Assembly (NCBI GenBank): GCA_964017045.1
Contig: OZ024810.1
Span: 6,875,562 to 6,939,561 of the forward strand
Direction of reading: 5' to 3'
Length of the DNA: 64,000 bases
Source of the DNA: Omphiscola glabra
Taxonomy: Eukaryota; Mollusca; Gastropoda; Lymnaeidae
Shown: positions 14,001-25,209 of the stretch, one piece after another
How positions within the stretch are numbered: position 1 is the stretch's first letter
Layout: each line of letters starts with the position of its first letter
Notes under the pieces: generated by a model
Databases searched by the model: none
The model's input: the letters and a program-made list of their open reading frames with translations, nothing else
Told to the model about the DNA's origin: nothing
Made by a program: the position numbers and the translations under genes

Positions 14001-17000
14001 GTGTATTTGTGGGCTGTAAAATTTTGCACACAAAAAATTGATGCTGTAAAACTTTGCACACATTGTATGAACACGAACCAGGAAACCTTTGAGGGAACAT
14101 TGCTCCCCAGCACCCAGTTACTTTTGCATTTGGAATGACGGTTCCTTCCTGTTAAACTGTCTGTACTGCTCTACAGTACTTAAAATTGCCTTGTCCTTTC
14201 TTATTTCTAGTGGTTCAACATTGGCCAAGACTTCTACAGGAGCTGTGGTAATGGTTTTGAATGCACCACAAATGAATCTCAAGGCCTCAAATCAATTTTA
14301 ACTAAATGAATCAAATAATCCCTGTATTTGTCATAACTTTTGAACAACTTGAGCTAGAAAGTTGATCTTGGTGTTTTTGTAAGCCATTCTCTAGGCTCTA
14401 TACAGCTGTAGTATTTTTTATTGTATTTTTTAATGTTTTTAAATTTTTACCAAAAGTGTCTACTGTAAGGGAATTGTTCAAATCTTCAATTTAAATATAT
14501 TATTTTGAAAATAGTCTAAAAATTACAATGGTCTTATTTCTCCTTTGAATATTGTCAGGTTTATTGTAATTTGTTACTTTCCAGAGAGCAGCACTTGGTT
14601 CAAATGTGACAAGAGTTACCCTTGAAACATTCATCAAATGGAAGGAAAGGAAGGTAACCCTGGCTAGTTTTGGTTTACTTATTTTACCAAGAAAATTTTT
14701 TGTTTTTATACATAGGCTTTGATGTAATCGACATTTATTATCATTTTTGTCTGTGACATGAGCACACATTTGTGTATTCTTATTCCTCCTTAAACTCTTG
14801 TTAATGCTGCTGGAATTTTTGTACGTTCTGAACATTGTCTGTTAACTCGTTTCATTCCTCTACTATAGAGAGCGTATAACTATATACGTCGGGTTTTCTC
14901 GCTCATAAAATAGTGTCTTTTTTTTTTTTTTTAAGTGTTCTGCATCTATTTTATCGTACATTTGGAAGAAAAATTTTTAAAAATAAAAAAATTAAAGAGT
15001 TTAAATAATAATTGATGTTTTTTGTGAGTTCGAGGTTCACGTGACATGCCGAAGCGTCAGTCGCCATTTTACGAAATTTTGTGCAAGACGCTTGTCGACT
15101 CGGCAGCACAAAATCTTAAATAATGTATACATCTGACGAAAATATTGATCAAATTTAATCTGAATCTTTTGGGGAAGATCATTGGGAACCTGAATCTAGT
15201 GATTCGGATTTTGATGAGAATATTCCTTTATAGCCCATTATAGTCACTAAAACTAGAAGGTTAGTAATCGAGTGTTTCGTAATTCAATTTTTTTTTTAGA
15301 TTTTTTATTTTTAAAATTTTTTATCGGTTTAAATTGTGTTTTTAATCATAATTGAAATATTTACTACCCATTTTAAAATGAATCTATGTAAATAAAATCA
15401 TTGTAAAATGTGTGAATATTTTTTTACAAAATTAATTTTAGAGGAAGTTATTCTTAGAATCTGTTGCTAAGGAATGGAAACAATGCAGTTGGCAATGATT
15501 ATTATGATATATTTAATCCTAAAGAACATGAAAATTGACATTTCTGTGTGTTAAAAAAATGTAAATATCTGACACTAATTTTTTTTGTCATAATGGTTTG
15601 TAGACCATATTGGAAGTATTAAAAACTGGAGATTTAAGTGAAGTATATATATTTTGATATTCATTTCATCCCTAATAGTTGCATTCATATAAGTCTATAA
15701 TATTAGTTTTTCTTTTACTTTCACAGGCTAAACTTGTTGTATGATGTTTGAGATGATGGCCCACCAGTTCACACTTTTAAGTTTCCCCCAGCCAGAAAGC
15801 CAGGCTGACATTTGTGGGAAGAAATGGCAACATAACATTGATACAATTAGTCAGTGAATCTTCACCCGAAGCCTCAGGATTTTCAAGATATGTTTTACAA
15901 TGGATTTGGTTGAAACATTTCTAAAATACACCTATTCGACTACCATGGGACCCTCTCAACCTTCCATCAACTATGATTTGTTATAACAATTTTACAAATT
16001 TCTAGGACAACTAATATGCATGTCAACTGTTCATGTCCTCAGTGTACAAAAATACTCGTCAACTTCAACAATCTTTCATTACTACCATGAATTTTGGGCT
16101 CCTGCCTTATTCCCAAAAGCAGATTTATTGAAACAGACAATGAGGACAGACTGTGCAATGTGAACTCTTCAGATTTTATCAGAAGAAAATAAAGATAAAA
16201 ACCAAAGCAATGGGATATGATGTGGTGGATAAGAGATAACAAAATTTATATAATGTTCAGTGGAGAGGAAATTAAACAGCCTAACGTATTTTAAATAATG
16301 TGACAGCAAATGGATTTTCTTTTGTGAAGAGACCAAAACTGATAGTGTATTTCTTTGCAATTATTGATGAGAAAACCAAATATTGTCAAACCAGATTTTG
16401 AAATCATACAATTCATTCATGTGTGGTGTTGACCTGTTGATAAATGGATATATCAACCTAAGTAAAGAGATCAGCACTGGACAAACCCCTTTTTAAATTG
16501 TGTTGATATTGCCAGCCATAATCTCTTCAGGATAATTCAAAAGAAAACTTTGATATAGATGATCTTAAGCTACCTGACATTTAACTATCAATTGACTTCA
16601 CCGAGGAAATTATTTTAGCATTACATGATTTACCAAAAGTGATAAGGTTCCAAGTGCTGCTAATGTAAATAACACAAAATACAATATAATACTTGCAATT
16701 ATTCCTAAATGCATAGATTTTAAAAGACATTCTTCAGTGTGCTATCAATTAGGAATGCTAAGAAAATAAAATCCCAAATCAAAAGTAGCACATGGTAAAA
16801 TTATCTTTGTTTAAAAACAATGAAACTTTCTGAGTAACGGTACCATGAAGTTAAAAATCTCTATTACTTGTGAAATGTGTCATTAATTTTTAAAAGTGAA
16901 AATAATAATAATCTGTAATTTTTGTGAATACTTTGTGGTGCATGAATGTTTAATTTTTTTTTATTATTTCCCCTTTTTTACACATTTTACAAAATAATTT

Positions 17001-20000
17001 ATAGTTTGGTCAAATGCTCATGAAATGCTATAAATCTTGCATATGACATACAAAAATGAATTTGCTTTCTAAATAAACAGATTTAATCAAATTTTTCAGG
17101 TGGTTTGTTTTTTTCCTTCTTTGCATCTGATTACCAAATTTTTTTTTACATACTTTCATAAAAAAATTTAAGCATTATTTTTTTCACAACTTCTAAGTGT
17201 TGACACTACATGTTTGAAAACCAACATTTTTAGAAACCTCATGCATTTCCCCACAAATATATGTATAATATCATGAATTTTAGACATGGATTCTAAAAGT
17301 TATTGACTCTTTTGTGAGGTCACTAGAAATCTCTAAAAAAACATGCAAAATTCAAGGAATGTAAAGAGTTAATAATGCAATTAAACATTGTCTATTGTTC
17401 TTATAAATCTGCTTTTCTTCCAAATTTTTCATAAAATAATATTTTTTATTTTATTTTTAAAAAATTTCAAATTATTTTTTTTTTAATAATCCAGAAACGT
17501 GAAAAAATAGAAAAGCATATGGCTGACCAGGAGAAGAAGAAAGCGGATTATAAAGCTGGTCGCACTGTCGGAGTAAGTCAAATGTTTCCTAACTTTTATG
17601 TATTTTTAAAAATTAGAAAGGAATATTTTGCCATTTAGAATAGTGTACTTTTAGCAAAACTTTATTTATTTACTCTCATGTTAAATTGTAATTTTGTTTA
17701 ACACATTTGTCATGTTAATTTTATTTGCTGAATATCTGTCCAAAAAAAATGATTATCTTGCAAGAAGGAGGTGTGGCCTTTTTATTAATTCAAATCCATG
17801 ATTTAATACATAACTAGAATTTGTCATTTGCCATACTATAATCTATGATTTCAAAAGCGATTTTATCTTTATTCTGCTATTCTATAGATAAGTGGTCGCC
17901 AAATGTTTGAGTTTAATCCTGACCTTATACTTGGGGACGATGATGAGGCACAGGAAGGAGATATAGAGCGTGAGAGGGAGGAAGATGTAAGATATTTTAA
18001 AGTTGTTACATTTTTGTATTAATAGCTTGAGATCTCAGAAAATTTCTTGTTTTAGATTTAAGCGAAGTACCAGTTTTCTACAAACAGTAGTGTAATATAT
18101 AGGTGGTCTTATTAAAAAGTAATAGTGGTCTCATTGGAAAGGATTACAAATGAAAAAATCTGTGTATTCTGCACCTCATTGGGATGTCCTTTTTATAAGG
18201 TGATCAATTACAGATGGCTTCAGGTGTTTTTGGGGGTATAAGTTCTGATACAACTTGAGATTACATTCATTGAATTTACTGATTTTACTTTATATGCTTC
18301 TTGGTTATATGAACATTCATCAGAATCTTGATTGTATATACATTTACCATCTGGATTATATGTACATTTACCCTCTTCATTATATATTCATGTACAATCT
18401 TCATTATATGTAAGTAAATTGAGCATCTTGATTATTTGTTCGTGTACAATCTTGATTATATACACATTTACCATCTTGATTATATGTATGTGTACAATAT
18501 TGATTATTTGTATGTGTACAATCTTGATTATATGTACATGTATAATCTTGATTATATGTAAATCAGGGTCCTCACACAGTCGGGAAAACGGGAAATAGTC
18601 GGGAATTCCTCCAATTTTTTTCCCAGTCGTGAAAACCGGGAAATTGAGCATTCTAGTAAGGAAATTTTCAGGATAGTGGAATTTTTAAATTCACAATTTT
18701 AAAAAAAAATTAAAAATATGTGAATCGCTTCAATTATGCCCCCATGGTCATTTGTCGACTGCATTTTACTGTAGTATTAGTTTCGACTTATCTGCATGTG
18801 TGTTGAATCGTTCTTCCTCATCTCATTTAAAATTTTATACAAGGCTACCACACGTTGGGAAATTTCCCAAGATCTTGGGAATTCACGACCCCCCATTGGA
18901 TCTGGGGGAATAATTTTGAAAATCAGGCAAAACCTTGGGAAATATTAACAGGCGGAAGATTTTTTTTACATATTTTGAAAAACGCAAACATGTGATAAAA
19001 ATTAAAGTGAAAACAAAGCAAAACAATTATAAAGTAACTCGGAAAAAATTAATTGTTTTAATTTTTAAAACCACTCATAAATGATTAATAAATCTTCTGA
19101 AATTAAAGTTAATATTATGAAGTATTAACAAGTTAATAATTAAAGAAATTCAATTTTCTCTTTTTTTTTTACGTTGATAAAAATTACATCAAGGTGTTGA
19201 ATTTTTATCAAATAGACCTTGTACACCATAAGCATAGAACAGTCTCAACAATACATAAACTGATAATAAATCTTGAAAACTTAAATGAAGACTATATAGA
19301 CTATTACTATTAATATTATAGAATTTGTGGGGGAGGGGGCAGTAGGCTCGGAAACTTTATCATTAGGCTATTACACATTAGCAACAATAAGAAAAACATT
19401 ACAAGCCAAGAGTGAACGATTGTGTACAATCATGAATCCCTAGTAATTTCCATTGAAATAATAATAATTTTAGCATGTCCACATCAATAGATGTTTAAAT
19501 AATTATTACAGTATACATGCATTGAAATATGTAAAATGACTTTATATTTTTATGATATTATGGATGTATTACTACTGTATTATTGAGTCCAGGCATTGGA
19601 AAGTTAATGGTTAGTGAAGATATTATTACCATATATTATATTGTTTTGTAAAGTTTATTTATTTTACTATTGATAACATTATATTTTAAAACATGTACCA
19701 GAATTATGAATGTAAAGTTTTAATGAAAAAGCTTGAAAATCGGTCGTAATAATGTCGATAAAGCTGCATTTTATATAGTCAGGAATTTTCATTTTTCAGC
19801 TGGGAAAAAGTAAGGAATTTAGTTTTGAAAAAAATGTGAGAACCATGGTAAATGTATAATCTTGATTATATGTAAATGTATAATCTTGATTATATGTACA
19901 TTAAGAATATTTTTAAAAAGAAACAAATATAACATTATTTTTCCTAAGGGGTTATCTAGTTCTCTTTATTGAGTTTCTTTTTATTTCTTTCAATTACAGG

Positions 20001-21717
20001 AAGTAGATGATACAAATATAGTGGATATAACAGATAGTCATTGGGTAGCTGTAGAGGTTGACAATACAGGTACACAAGCAGCTGCTGACCGACTTCAGAA
20101 CTTACAGGCGATGGTATTCAATGGTATTAATGGAGGTGGTGAGTAATTTTGTTAGTTTTATGTTTTAAAAACCTAGTCAGGTGTCCCATCAAAAATACAT
20201 AAAAATAGTTCCTTACTGCTATTGAAACTACAAATGGGATTGTTTATGTTGTTTTGGTTTTGGCGTCATCTCTTTCCCCAGTTAGTTCACAACTGCGTTC
20301 TATTTTTAGATCAGCATTGTTTTGACACATTAAGCCGCTGCCCTTTTCTTGTTATGTAATTAGCTTAGTTGTGTCACTTGACTGGTACCTTCTGTGGGTC
20401 TCTCTAGCATGCTAGAAGGACAGAGAATACTCTCTGTGTCAAAATCCTCTATAATAGATTAGTTTAATTCCTCAAGTCTTTCTGCCATTATAAATGCAAC
20501 ATTAATATATAATTATATTCACAGACTGTAACATCCATAAATACGTGAGAGAGAAATAAAACACAAACTTCTTCTACAAAGTTACTTTTATGACCGTCAA
20601 CTAATCACACATATGTGACAAAACAGACTAGACAATACGTCATAATAAGCATAAAAATGTCTTCAAGTAAGCGCGGGCAGAGCGTTCACGAAGTAATTAA
20701 TCTCCCAAAAACACAATGCATGTAATCAAACATAATACCCAGTGTGTAACAATTATTAGGAAACTCCCATACTCAATAATCTGTCTCTAGATTTATTCTG
20801 GGAACTTCTCTCTCTGGCTATAAATTTAAGACTGTGGACTGTTACTAAGAGATTTTTCAAAGATAAGACAGGTGACTGGTTGTGTGTGAGGATGCTTATT
20901 TATATCCACATTATTTGTACATCACCTTTTTTTGTAGCTCTATGTAATTGATTTTTGTAGTTCAGTTTAAAAAGTATTCAACTTTTATATTGTATTTACA
21001 CTAGCTTTGATATCTTCGCTTCTTTTTATATACTGGTAGTGAACTATCAGTCCCTTTTTAAGCATGCTTTTGCCAATGAGTCAAATAATTTTATTAAATT
21101 TTGAAAGGGCCCACAGAAACAAAGTAGAAACTTTATAACGATACCTAACCGTGTTGTTCCCTCTAAAAATAAAACTGTTGAAAACTCAACCTAATGTTGA
21201 AATAATGTGCTGTTGGTAGTAATAATAATATTAGTAGAAAAACGCCACCTTATAGGTAGACCTATTGACAGTAATTTAACAGTTTGTTGAGATCATAATT
21301 TAAGATTTGATTAAGCTAGCATTATCTGCACCAGGATTTTTTGGAAAGTTATCATAGGTCATCTGTGTTTTGTTGATGATCACAAATGAAAACCTTGATT
21401 GCACACATGATATAATGTTGTTCGTAGATTGAGTCAGATATTATCAGAGTGTGTGCTACACTTTCTTGCTTCTGACACCATGGCAATCATTTCCTACTAT
21501 TTTAAACTTAACTTTCCATATGCTTCCAGAAGAGGCCAGTAAATTGGACGAAGCAGCAGCATTGTCACCTGACGTGTCCAGAGTGGAAGATTCTGGTGAG
21601 GCCACGGTCAATGGTGGCCTTGACATTGATGAGGATTTATTTGCTGGTGATGATATTGATTTGATAGAGGAAGACTTAGAAACCATGGAACTTGCTGATG
21701 AGGCAGGTGTGTTGTGA
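5038..21717 (+). CDS. ZC3H15: ZC3H15-like CCCH zinc finger protein (DFRP1), 5' end missing
   Basis: Eleven exons join in frame with GT-AG borders: 5038-5139, 5375-5483, 5651-5785, 6059-6150, 9309-9411, 9785-9861, 14585-14653, 17495-17572, 17888-17986, 20000-20138, 21530-21717. They encode 396 residues and a TGA stop. The product starts at [17 protein letters not shown], a conserved block near the N-terminus of ZC3H15, then has two CCCH fingers (C-x7-C-x5-C-x3-H and C-x17-C-x5-C-x3-H), a basic helical segment, and an acidic C-terminus. In known family members this protein binds and stabilises the GTPase DRG1, which acts on ribosomes in the cytoplasm. The ~25-residue lysine-rich start is encoded upstream of the window. 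Compared with my recollection of the vertebrate protein, the linker before DTMENWDE is a few residues shorter. Introns range from ~160 to over 4,700 bp and carry most of the transposons here. Confidence 0.93.
5651..5785 (+). CDS. ZC3H15: ZC3H15 exon with first CCCH finger
   Basis: Codes for [21 protein letters not shown], a complete CCCH zinc finger, on a single exon that enters in phase 1 and leaves in phase 1. It is the most diagnostic exon of the gene. The acceptor CAG ends at 5650 and the donor GT is at 5786. Confidence 0.93.
6125..6184 (+). repeat. Tandem duplication across an exon-intron border
   Basis: 26 bases ending the fourth exon (6125-6150, ending ACAGCCATT) recur at 6159-6184 with one mismatch, a period of 34 bp. 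The first copy is followed by GTAAGT, the second by CTAATA, so only the first has a donor site. Confidence 0.8.
6240..9150 (+). mobile_element. L2/CR1-like LINE (family A), decayed and interrupted
   Basis: Reverse transcriptase fragments lie in shifting + frames: a finger region with [12 protein letters not shown] and [11 protein letters not shown] (6192-6587), [16 protein letters not shown] and [13 protein letters not shown] (motif A, ~6645-6820), [12 protein letters not shown] (motif B), and HMFVDDTQL (motif C, Val for the usual Ala). The C-terminal part with [20 protein letters not shown] follows at 7343-7600. Frameshifts and stops make it dead. Family B is inserted at about 7768-8887; the 3' end of A resumes at about 8888 (CTATTTTGCAAACACCTGCTGG region) and ends at ~9150 in AACTTTATTATTATTATTG. 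The order was worked out by comparison with the minus-strand copy at 24604-25137, which reads across the junction. Confidence 0.85.
7768..8887 (+). mobile_element. L2/CR1-like LINE (family B), internally deleted, nested in family A
   Basis: Codes fingers ([20 protein letters not shown], ~7980-8060), the [19 protein letters not shown] block and [14 protein letters not shown] (motif A, ~8260-8300). It then jumps directly to the C-terminal [18 protein letters not shown] block (8520-8590), so motifs B and C are deleted. The 3' UTR (8660-8887) ends in an A-rich then ATAATAAT tail. Breakpoints are approximate; I did not find a convincing target duplication. Confidence 0.75.
9309..9411 (+). CDS. ZC3H15: ZC3H15 exon with second CCCH finger
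   Basis: Codes ICKFF through a [18 protein letters not shown] motif: the second finger with the long 17-residue loop characteristic of this family. It lies ~160 bp after the tail of the nested LINEs that enlarge the preceding intron to 3.2 kb. Confidence 0.93.
9862..10995. other. ZC3H15 intron, AT-rich, nothing specific
   Basis: No exon and no clear transposon ends. A patch at 10615-10760 (TCATGGCCGCCATG) has higher GC content but no frame. Confidence 0.5.
10996..11103. repeat. Large imperfect inverted repeat (hairpin)
   Basis: The left arm (10996-11042, containing TTGCAACTTATTTATAAAG) is the reverse complement, with few mismatches, of the right arm (11060-11103, containing CATAAATAAGTTGCAATAAA). 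The short centre is an AT alternation. It could be a small foldback transposon or a cruciform-prone site. Confidence 0.75.
11104..11549. other. ZC3H15 intron, nothing specific
   Basis: AT-rich, no frame and no repeat boundary recognised, apart from a short TA alternation at 11558-11570 just beyond it. Confidence 0.45.
12408..14102 (+). mobile_element. hAT transposon with terminal inverted repeats and 8-bp target duplication
   Basis: Starts CAATGTTCCCTTTAAG and ends with the inverted form CTTTGAGGGAACATTG, 14 of 16 matching. The flanking 8-mers are CTCCCCAT (12400-12407) and CTCCCCAG (14103-14110), 7 of 8 identical, as expected of a hAT insertion that has aged. Length 1695 bp. Confidence 0.85.
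12745..13800 (+). pseudogene. Broken hAT transposase (ZBED/KIAA1586-like)
   Basis: Pieces in several + frames align in order with a hAT transposase. First is a BED-type zinc finger region with [20 protein letters not shown] (12870-12935). Then come [18 protein letters not shown] (13085-13140) and [21 protein letters not shown] (~13150-13210). Next is the catalytic-core start [20 protein letters not shown] (13334-13393), whose VDESTD carries an acidic residue of the core, followed by [11 protein letters not shown] and [15 protein letters not shown]. Several frameshifts and stops are present and the C-terminal dimerisation region is missing, so it is inactive. It belongs to the element that encloses it. 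Confidence 0.8.
14846..17368 (+). mobile_element. piggyBac-like transposon with TTAA duplications
   Basis: Inverted ends CTCGTTTCATTCC (14846-14858) and GGAATGTAAAGAG (17356-17368) match at 11 of 13 positions and are each flanked by TTAA (14842-14845 and 17369-17372). TTAA targets and a ~2.5-kb length are diagnostic of the piggyBac superfamily. Between them runs a stop-ridden remnant of an open reading frame. It sits in a ZC3H15 intron. Confidence 0.75.
15124..16660 (+). pseudogene. Degenerate transposase of the piggyBac-like element
   Basis: The frame starting at the ATG near 15124 gives [11 protein letters not shown], a stop, then [20 protein letters not shown], an acidic N-terminus like those of piggyBac transposases. 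Later short pieces (for example [15 protein letters not shown] near 15760 and [19 protein letters not shown] near 16330) are separated by many stops. I could not place the catalytic aspartates, so the family call rests on the ends and the TTAA sites rather than on the protein. Confidence 0.5.
18320..18563 (+). repeat. 24-bp minisatellite, left part
   Basis: About ten diverged copies of a unit resembling CTTGATTATATGTACATTTA plus ACCAT, in a ZC3H15 intron. It is interrupted at 18564 by a transposon and resumes at 19848. Confidence 0.85.
18564..19847. mobile_element. hAT-like non-autonomous element inserted in the minisatellite
   Basis: Begins CAGGGTCCTCACA and ends TGTGAGAACCATG, imperfect inverted ends in the hAT style. 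The minisatellite continues directly on both sides (ATGTAAAT before, GTAAATGTATAATC after). A second repeat family starts inside it at about 18840. No transposase frame is visible. Confidence 0.65.
18840..19470 (+). mobile_element. Truncated copy of the CAGGGCTACC family
   Basis: From GGCTACCACACGTTGGGAAA onward it is homologous, with small gaps, to the element at 42592-44658, including GTACACCAT, CAGTCTCAACAAT and TTATCATTAGGCTATTA. It has lost the 3' end and is nested in the preceding element. Confidence 0.65.
19848..19905 (+). repeat. 24-bp minisatellite, right part
   Basis: Two further copies of the 24-bp unit (TGTATAATCTTGATTATATG), completing the array broken at 18564. Confidence 0.8.
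20139..21529. other. Last ZC3H15 intron, nothing specific
   Basis: Donor GTGAGT at 20139 and acceptor CTTCCAG at 21529. No exon, frame or bounded repeat recognised. Confidence 0.6.
21530..21717 (+). CDS. ZC3H15: ZC3H15 last coding exon
   Basis: Acidic C-terminus including the block [20 protein letters not shown], matching the conserved tail of the family, then TGA at 21715-21717. The start is fixed by the CAG acceptor ending at 21529, completing a codon split after 20138. A polyadenylation signal AATAAA at 22040-22045 would give a ~350-base 3' UTR; later AATAAA sites near 23280 and 23495 are alternatives. Confidence 0.9.
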
Positions 21718-23566
21718 TCCTGGCTTAAATAATGTGTTACTGTTTGTTTATCTGTTTTTGTTTATCATTGTCACCATACTACAAATTGTAGAATAACATG
21801 TTTCCCTTATATTTTATTTTGGTCCCCTCTTTCATTTTGTTATTGAACATTTTTTATGCTTTTGAAAAATGTATCCACTAAAACAAAAGATGGGTCAGAA
21901 ATACACAATAATTTTTTTTTTTTAAATCTTTGCAAATAATTAGATGAAAGGTGTGATTTGAGATGACATGCTATGCTCAGATGAATGTAACACTAGCCAC
22001 AATTTAGTATGGCTAGAAACTGCTTGGAAAGTTAGTTTAAATAAACTTTTGCTAAAAAAAAATTATGTTCACTGAAGAATAGAAAGTCATTTTTGTACCT
22101 GTTTCTACTCTAACAATGATGGTTGTTGGATGTAGTTAATGGAGGAAAATATGTTTGTGAAGAGATTAAATGAATATAAAATGTGAAATAGCTTGTTAAA
22201 TCAGTTCTACCATTTTGGCAAGTCAATTTACATGTCATCTGGATTGTTCAAATATTAGTTAAACAAACTGTTATGATACACCATATTGGTGTGTTACGCA
22301 TTTTGAAGTATCTACAGGGTTTTATGAATTTGATGCTCTGGTCTGTTTTATTCTGGACAGTTAGTGTTGAAAGTCTTAATTTTATATTATCCACAATTGT
22401 TTAGTTTTATTAATACTTAGATCATTTTCAGACTGTTACCACCAACTAAATGTTTTAAATTGACTGTATAAATGGATGTTTGAATTTAGGTCAGAGAAAA
22501 TATTTAGGTCATTGTCCTTTTTTTTCCCCTCCTTGTTTGAATATATTTTTCTATTTAACTCCAACTATGTTAAACATTGATGTGTTGAAGGAAGTTATAT
22601 CATGTCAATGCAACATCACCCTTAAGTCACATCCAAGTAGGATCACTTAAAATAGCCTTTTCTGTGCATCTTATTTGATTAGGGTTATTGTAAACATTAC
22701 AATATTGCTGAACCACCCCCTCATCGTCACTGGTGACATTTTTTGTGTCAATAACTTGAAAAAACATTTTTTAACTGCTTGATTTGTGGAGTGGAGCTGA
22801 CCCCCCTATGCTTCCATTTTGGTCCATTTTTTTTCTTCTTGTGATGACTAGAAAATGGGTTCACTATTAAATTGGGAATTCGTTAGTTCTAGTCATAACA
22901 AAATTAGGCCAGGTACAATCTGGTCAAAGTTTCGGACATGAAAGCTAAACTTTAAAAAAATGTCAGTAAGTTATATAGTGATAGTTTTTTTATTTCTACA
23001 AATTTTTAAAACTAAACAGTGCATTTGATTGTAAAAATAATTTATTAACTAAAAATGTTTGAAGTCATTTGAATATATATTTTAATGTACCATATTGTGA
23101 GAATAGGGGCGGTGGGTTGTCGTTAAAAAACAAAACAAAATATATTATAAAGGCATACAAGCTAACAAGTGAAAACTTTAGTGGCTTGGAATTTTGATAC
23201 CATTGTTATGGTGTTTCACATCTAGTTATGGTGGAGATGGATGTCAGGCATAGCTTAACTTAATGCACAATTTATTTTCAATAAACATTTATTTTTAGTA
23301 GCTTTAATTTCTTGAAACTATTATTTTTTTCATAAACAGTAAATAAAATTTGAATAACATAATGCTTTGACCCAAATTGTTGCAGTTTTTCAGCATATCA
23401 GGTCATTACTTGCTAGTTACCGTAAGTGAACTTGATGCATGTTAATCTTGCCATGAGAATCATGTACATTCTTGACCATGGGAAGAGTAACCTAATAAAT
23501 AAAGTCAATCATATTTGTTTTGTGTCATATCTTCATTTTTAAAGAATTCCATTGCCATTACAATAA
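21718..23566. other. ZC3H15 3' UTR and intergenic DNA
   Basis: Candidate polyadenylation signal AATAAA at 22040-22045; others near 23280 and 23495. No further gene is visible before the Helitron. Confidence 0.5.
22040..22045 (+). promoter_or_regulatory. Candidate polyadenylation signal for ZC3H15
   Basis: First canonical AATAAA downstream of the stop on the + strand. The cleavage site cannot be seen from sequence alone. Confidence 0.4.
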
Positions 23567-23609
23567 TCTATATATATAAAAATGAATGTATGTATCTTTG
23601 TATGTCTCA

Positions 23610-24600
23610 TATGCGCTCCCACACCATTCATGCGATTGCGCCAAAACTTTAATTATTTGTTGGCCACCTAACTGGGCATTTAACTGTGTCATTACAACAC
23701 TTATAAAATGTTCCGTTTTTGGCCGTTGATCCTAAATTGGTTTTTTTCTTATACGAGCTTTGTAAATAATATTTCCGTCTGTGTTCCTAAACCATTTATC
23801 CGAATGCGCTAAATCTTTGGTGAAATGTTGGGAATACGCCCACAAAGGTTTCGACATATTTACAACCATTTTAAAATATTTCATTTTGAGCCAGGTGCCC
23901 CATGTTCGTTTTTTCTTATATGAGCTATACAAATATAATTTCAAAACGTATGCGCTCCTACACAATTCATGTGATTGCAACAAAACTTTGTTGAGTGGTC
24001 GTCCATAACCTTGCGCATTTTACTGGGTCATTAAAACACTTTAAAAGTATTCCGTTTTTGGCCGTTGGCCCCAAAATCGTTTTTTTTCATGTATGAGCTT
24101 TGTAAAAAATAATTTTCGTCTGTACTCCTACACCATTTATCTGAATACGCTAAAACTTTGTTGAGATGTTGCGAGCACGCCCACAAAGGTTTTTAAATTA
24201 TTACAACCGTTTTAAAATATTCCGTTTTGAGCCAGGGGCCCCCATGTTCCTTTTTTATTATACGAGCTATATAAATACAATTTCAAACCGTATGCGCTCC
24301 TACACCATTCATGCGATTGCAACAAAACTTTGTTGAGTGGTTGTCCATAAGCTCGCGCATTTTAATGAGTCATTATAACACTTTTAAAATATTCCGCTTT
24401 CGGCCGTTGGACCCAACATCATTTTTTTTTCTTATATGAGCTTTGTAAAAAATAATTTCCGTATGCGCTCCTATACCATTCATCTGAATGCGATAAAACT
24501 TTAGTAAGGTGGTTTCCCACGCCCGCAAAACCTTTTGAATTATTACAACCGTTTAAAAATATTCCGTTTTGAGCTAGGGGCCCTACGTTCTATTTTTCCT
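23610..24600 (+). repeat. Diverged tandem repeats in the Helitron 5' region
   Basis: Several alternating segments of ~150-300 bp recur here, each with ACCATTCATNNGATTGC, AAAACTTTGTTGA and ATATTCCGTTTT(G/T). Related segments return at 29410-30000 and 31975-32400, on either side of the inserted elements. Confidence 0.7.
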
Positions 24601-25209
24601 ATATAATAATAATAATAAAGTTCATTTGAAAAATCACGCTTCATCCCCAAAGGCTCGAAGCGCGGTACAAAAACTAAGCTGGGAGATAATAACCAGCTGG
24701 AAAAGATTGTAGACATCATCATTCCAGCAGGTGTTTGCGAAATAGATGAGTTTTTAAATTTGTTTTGAAGGACTCCAGCGTCTGGCTGTTTTTGAGAGCG
24801 GCAGGAAGGGTGTTCCAAATTGTTGGGCCAGCAAATGCGAACGTGCGCTTTCCGTAAGTTTCAAGGCGAACACGCGGTATCGAGAGTTTGCCACTATCGG
24901 ATGAGCGGAGTTGTCAAGCGTCATGAGCGCTTGGAGATAGGACGGCGCCAGGTCATGCAAGCAGCGGTAGCACAGAGTTGCGATTTTGTACTCTATACGA
25001 GCGCGGACCGGCAGCCAATGCAATTCTATCAGAAGAGTTTTAGCATGGTCGAATTTGCGTTTACGAAGAACATTTCGAGCCGCATTATTCTGTGCTTTTT
25101 GAATTTTATCAAGGAGCGTAGCTGGAAGACCCACCATCAGTGTTTCTTTCAGGCATACCTCCGGGGGGGGGGGGGCAGTGCCCCCCGGAGCAAGTCAAGT
25201 GCCCCCCCC

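Larger units (their letters stand above)
11550..14300 (-). mobile_element. Decayed LINE with RNase H domain, interrupted by hAT
   Basis: On the minus strand, 14103-14300 codes an LINE-type tail of the RT region ([28 protein letters not shown]). Then 12380-11840 gives an RNase H domain with [16 protein letters not shown] and [20 protein letters not shown], where the NDKAD motif is the conserved C-terminal active-site block of RNase H. Frameshifts and stops are frequent. An RNase H after the RT is typical of I and related LINE clades. The hAT element at 12408-14102 splits it; removing that element restores continuity. Confidence 0.72.

Noticed and set aside
18332..18651. Overlapping frames of 87-88 codons on both strands
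   Set aside because: Products of the 24-bp minisatellite; repetitive peptide without homology.
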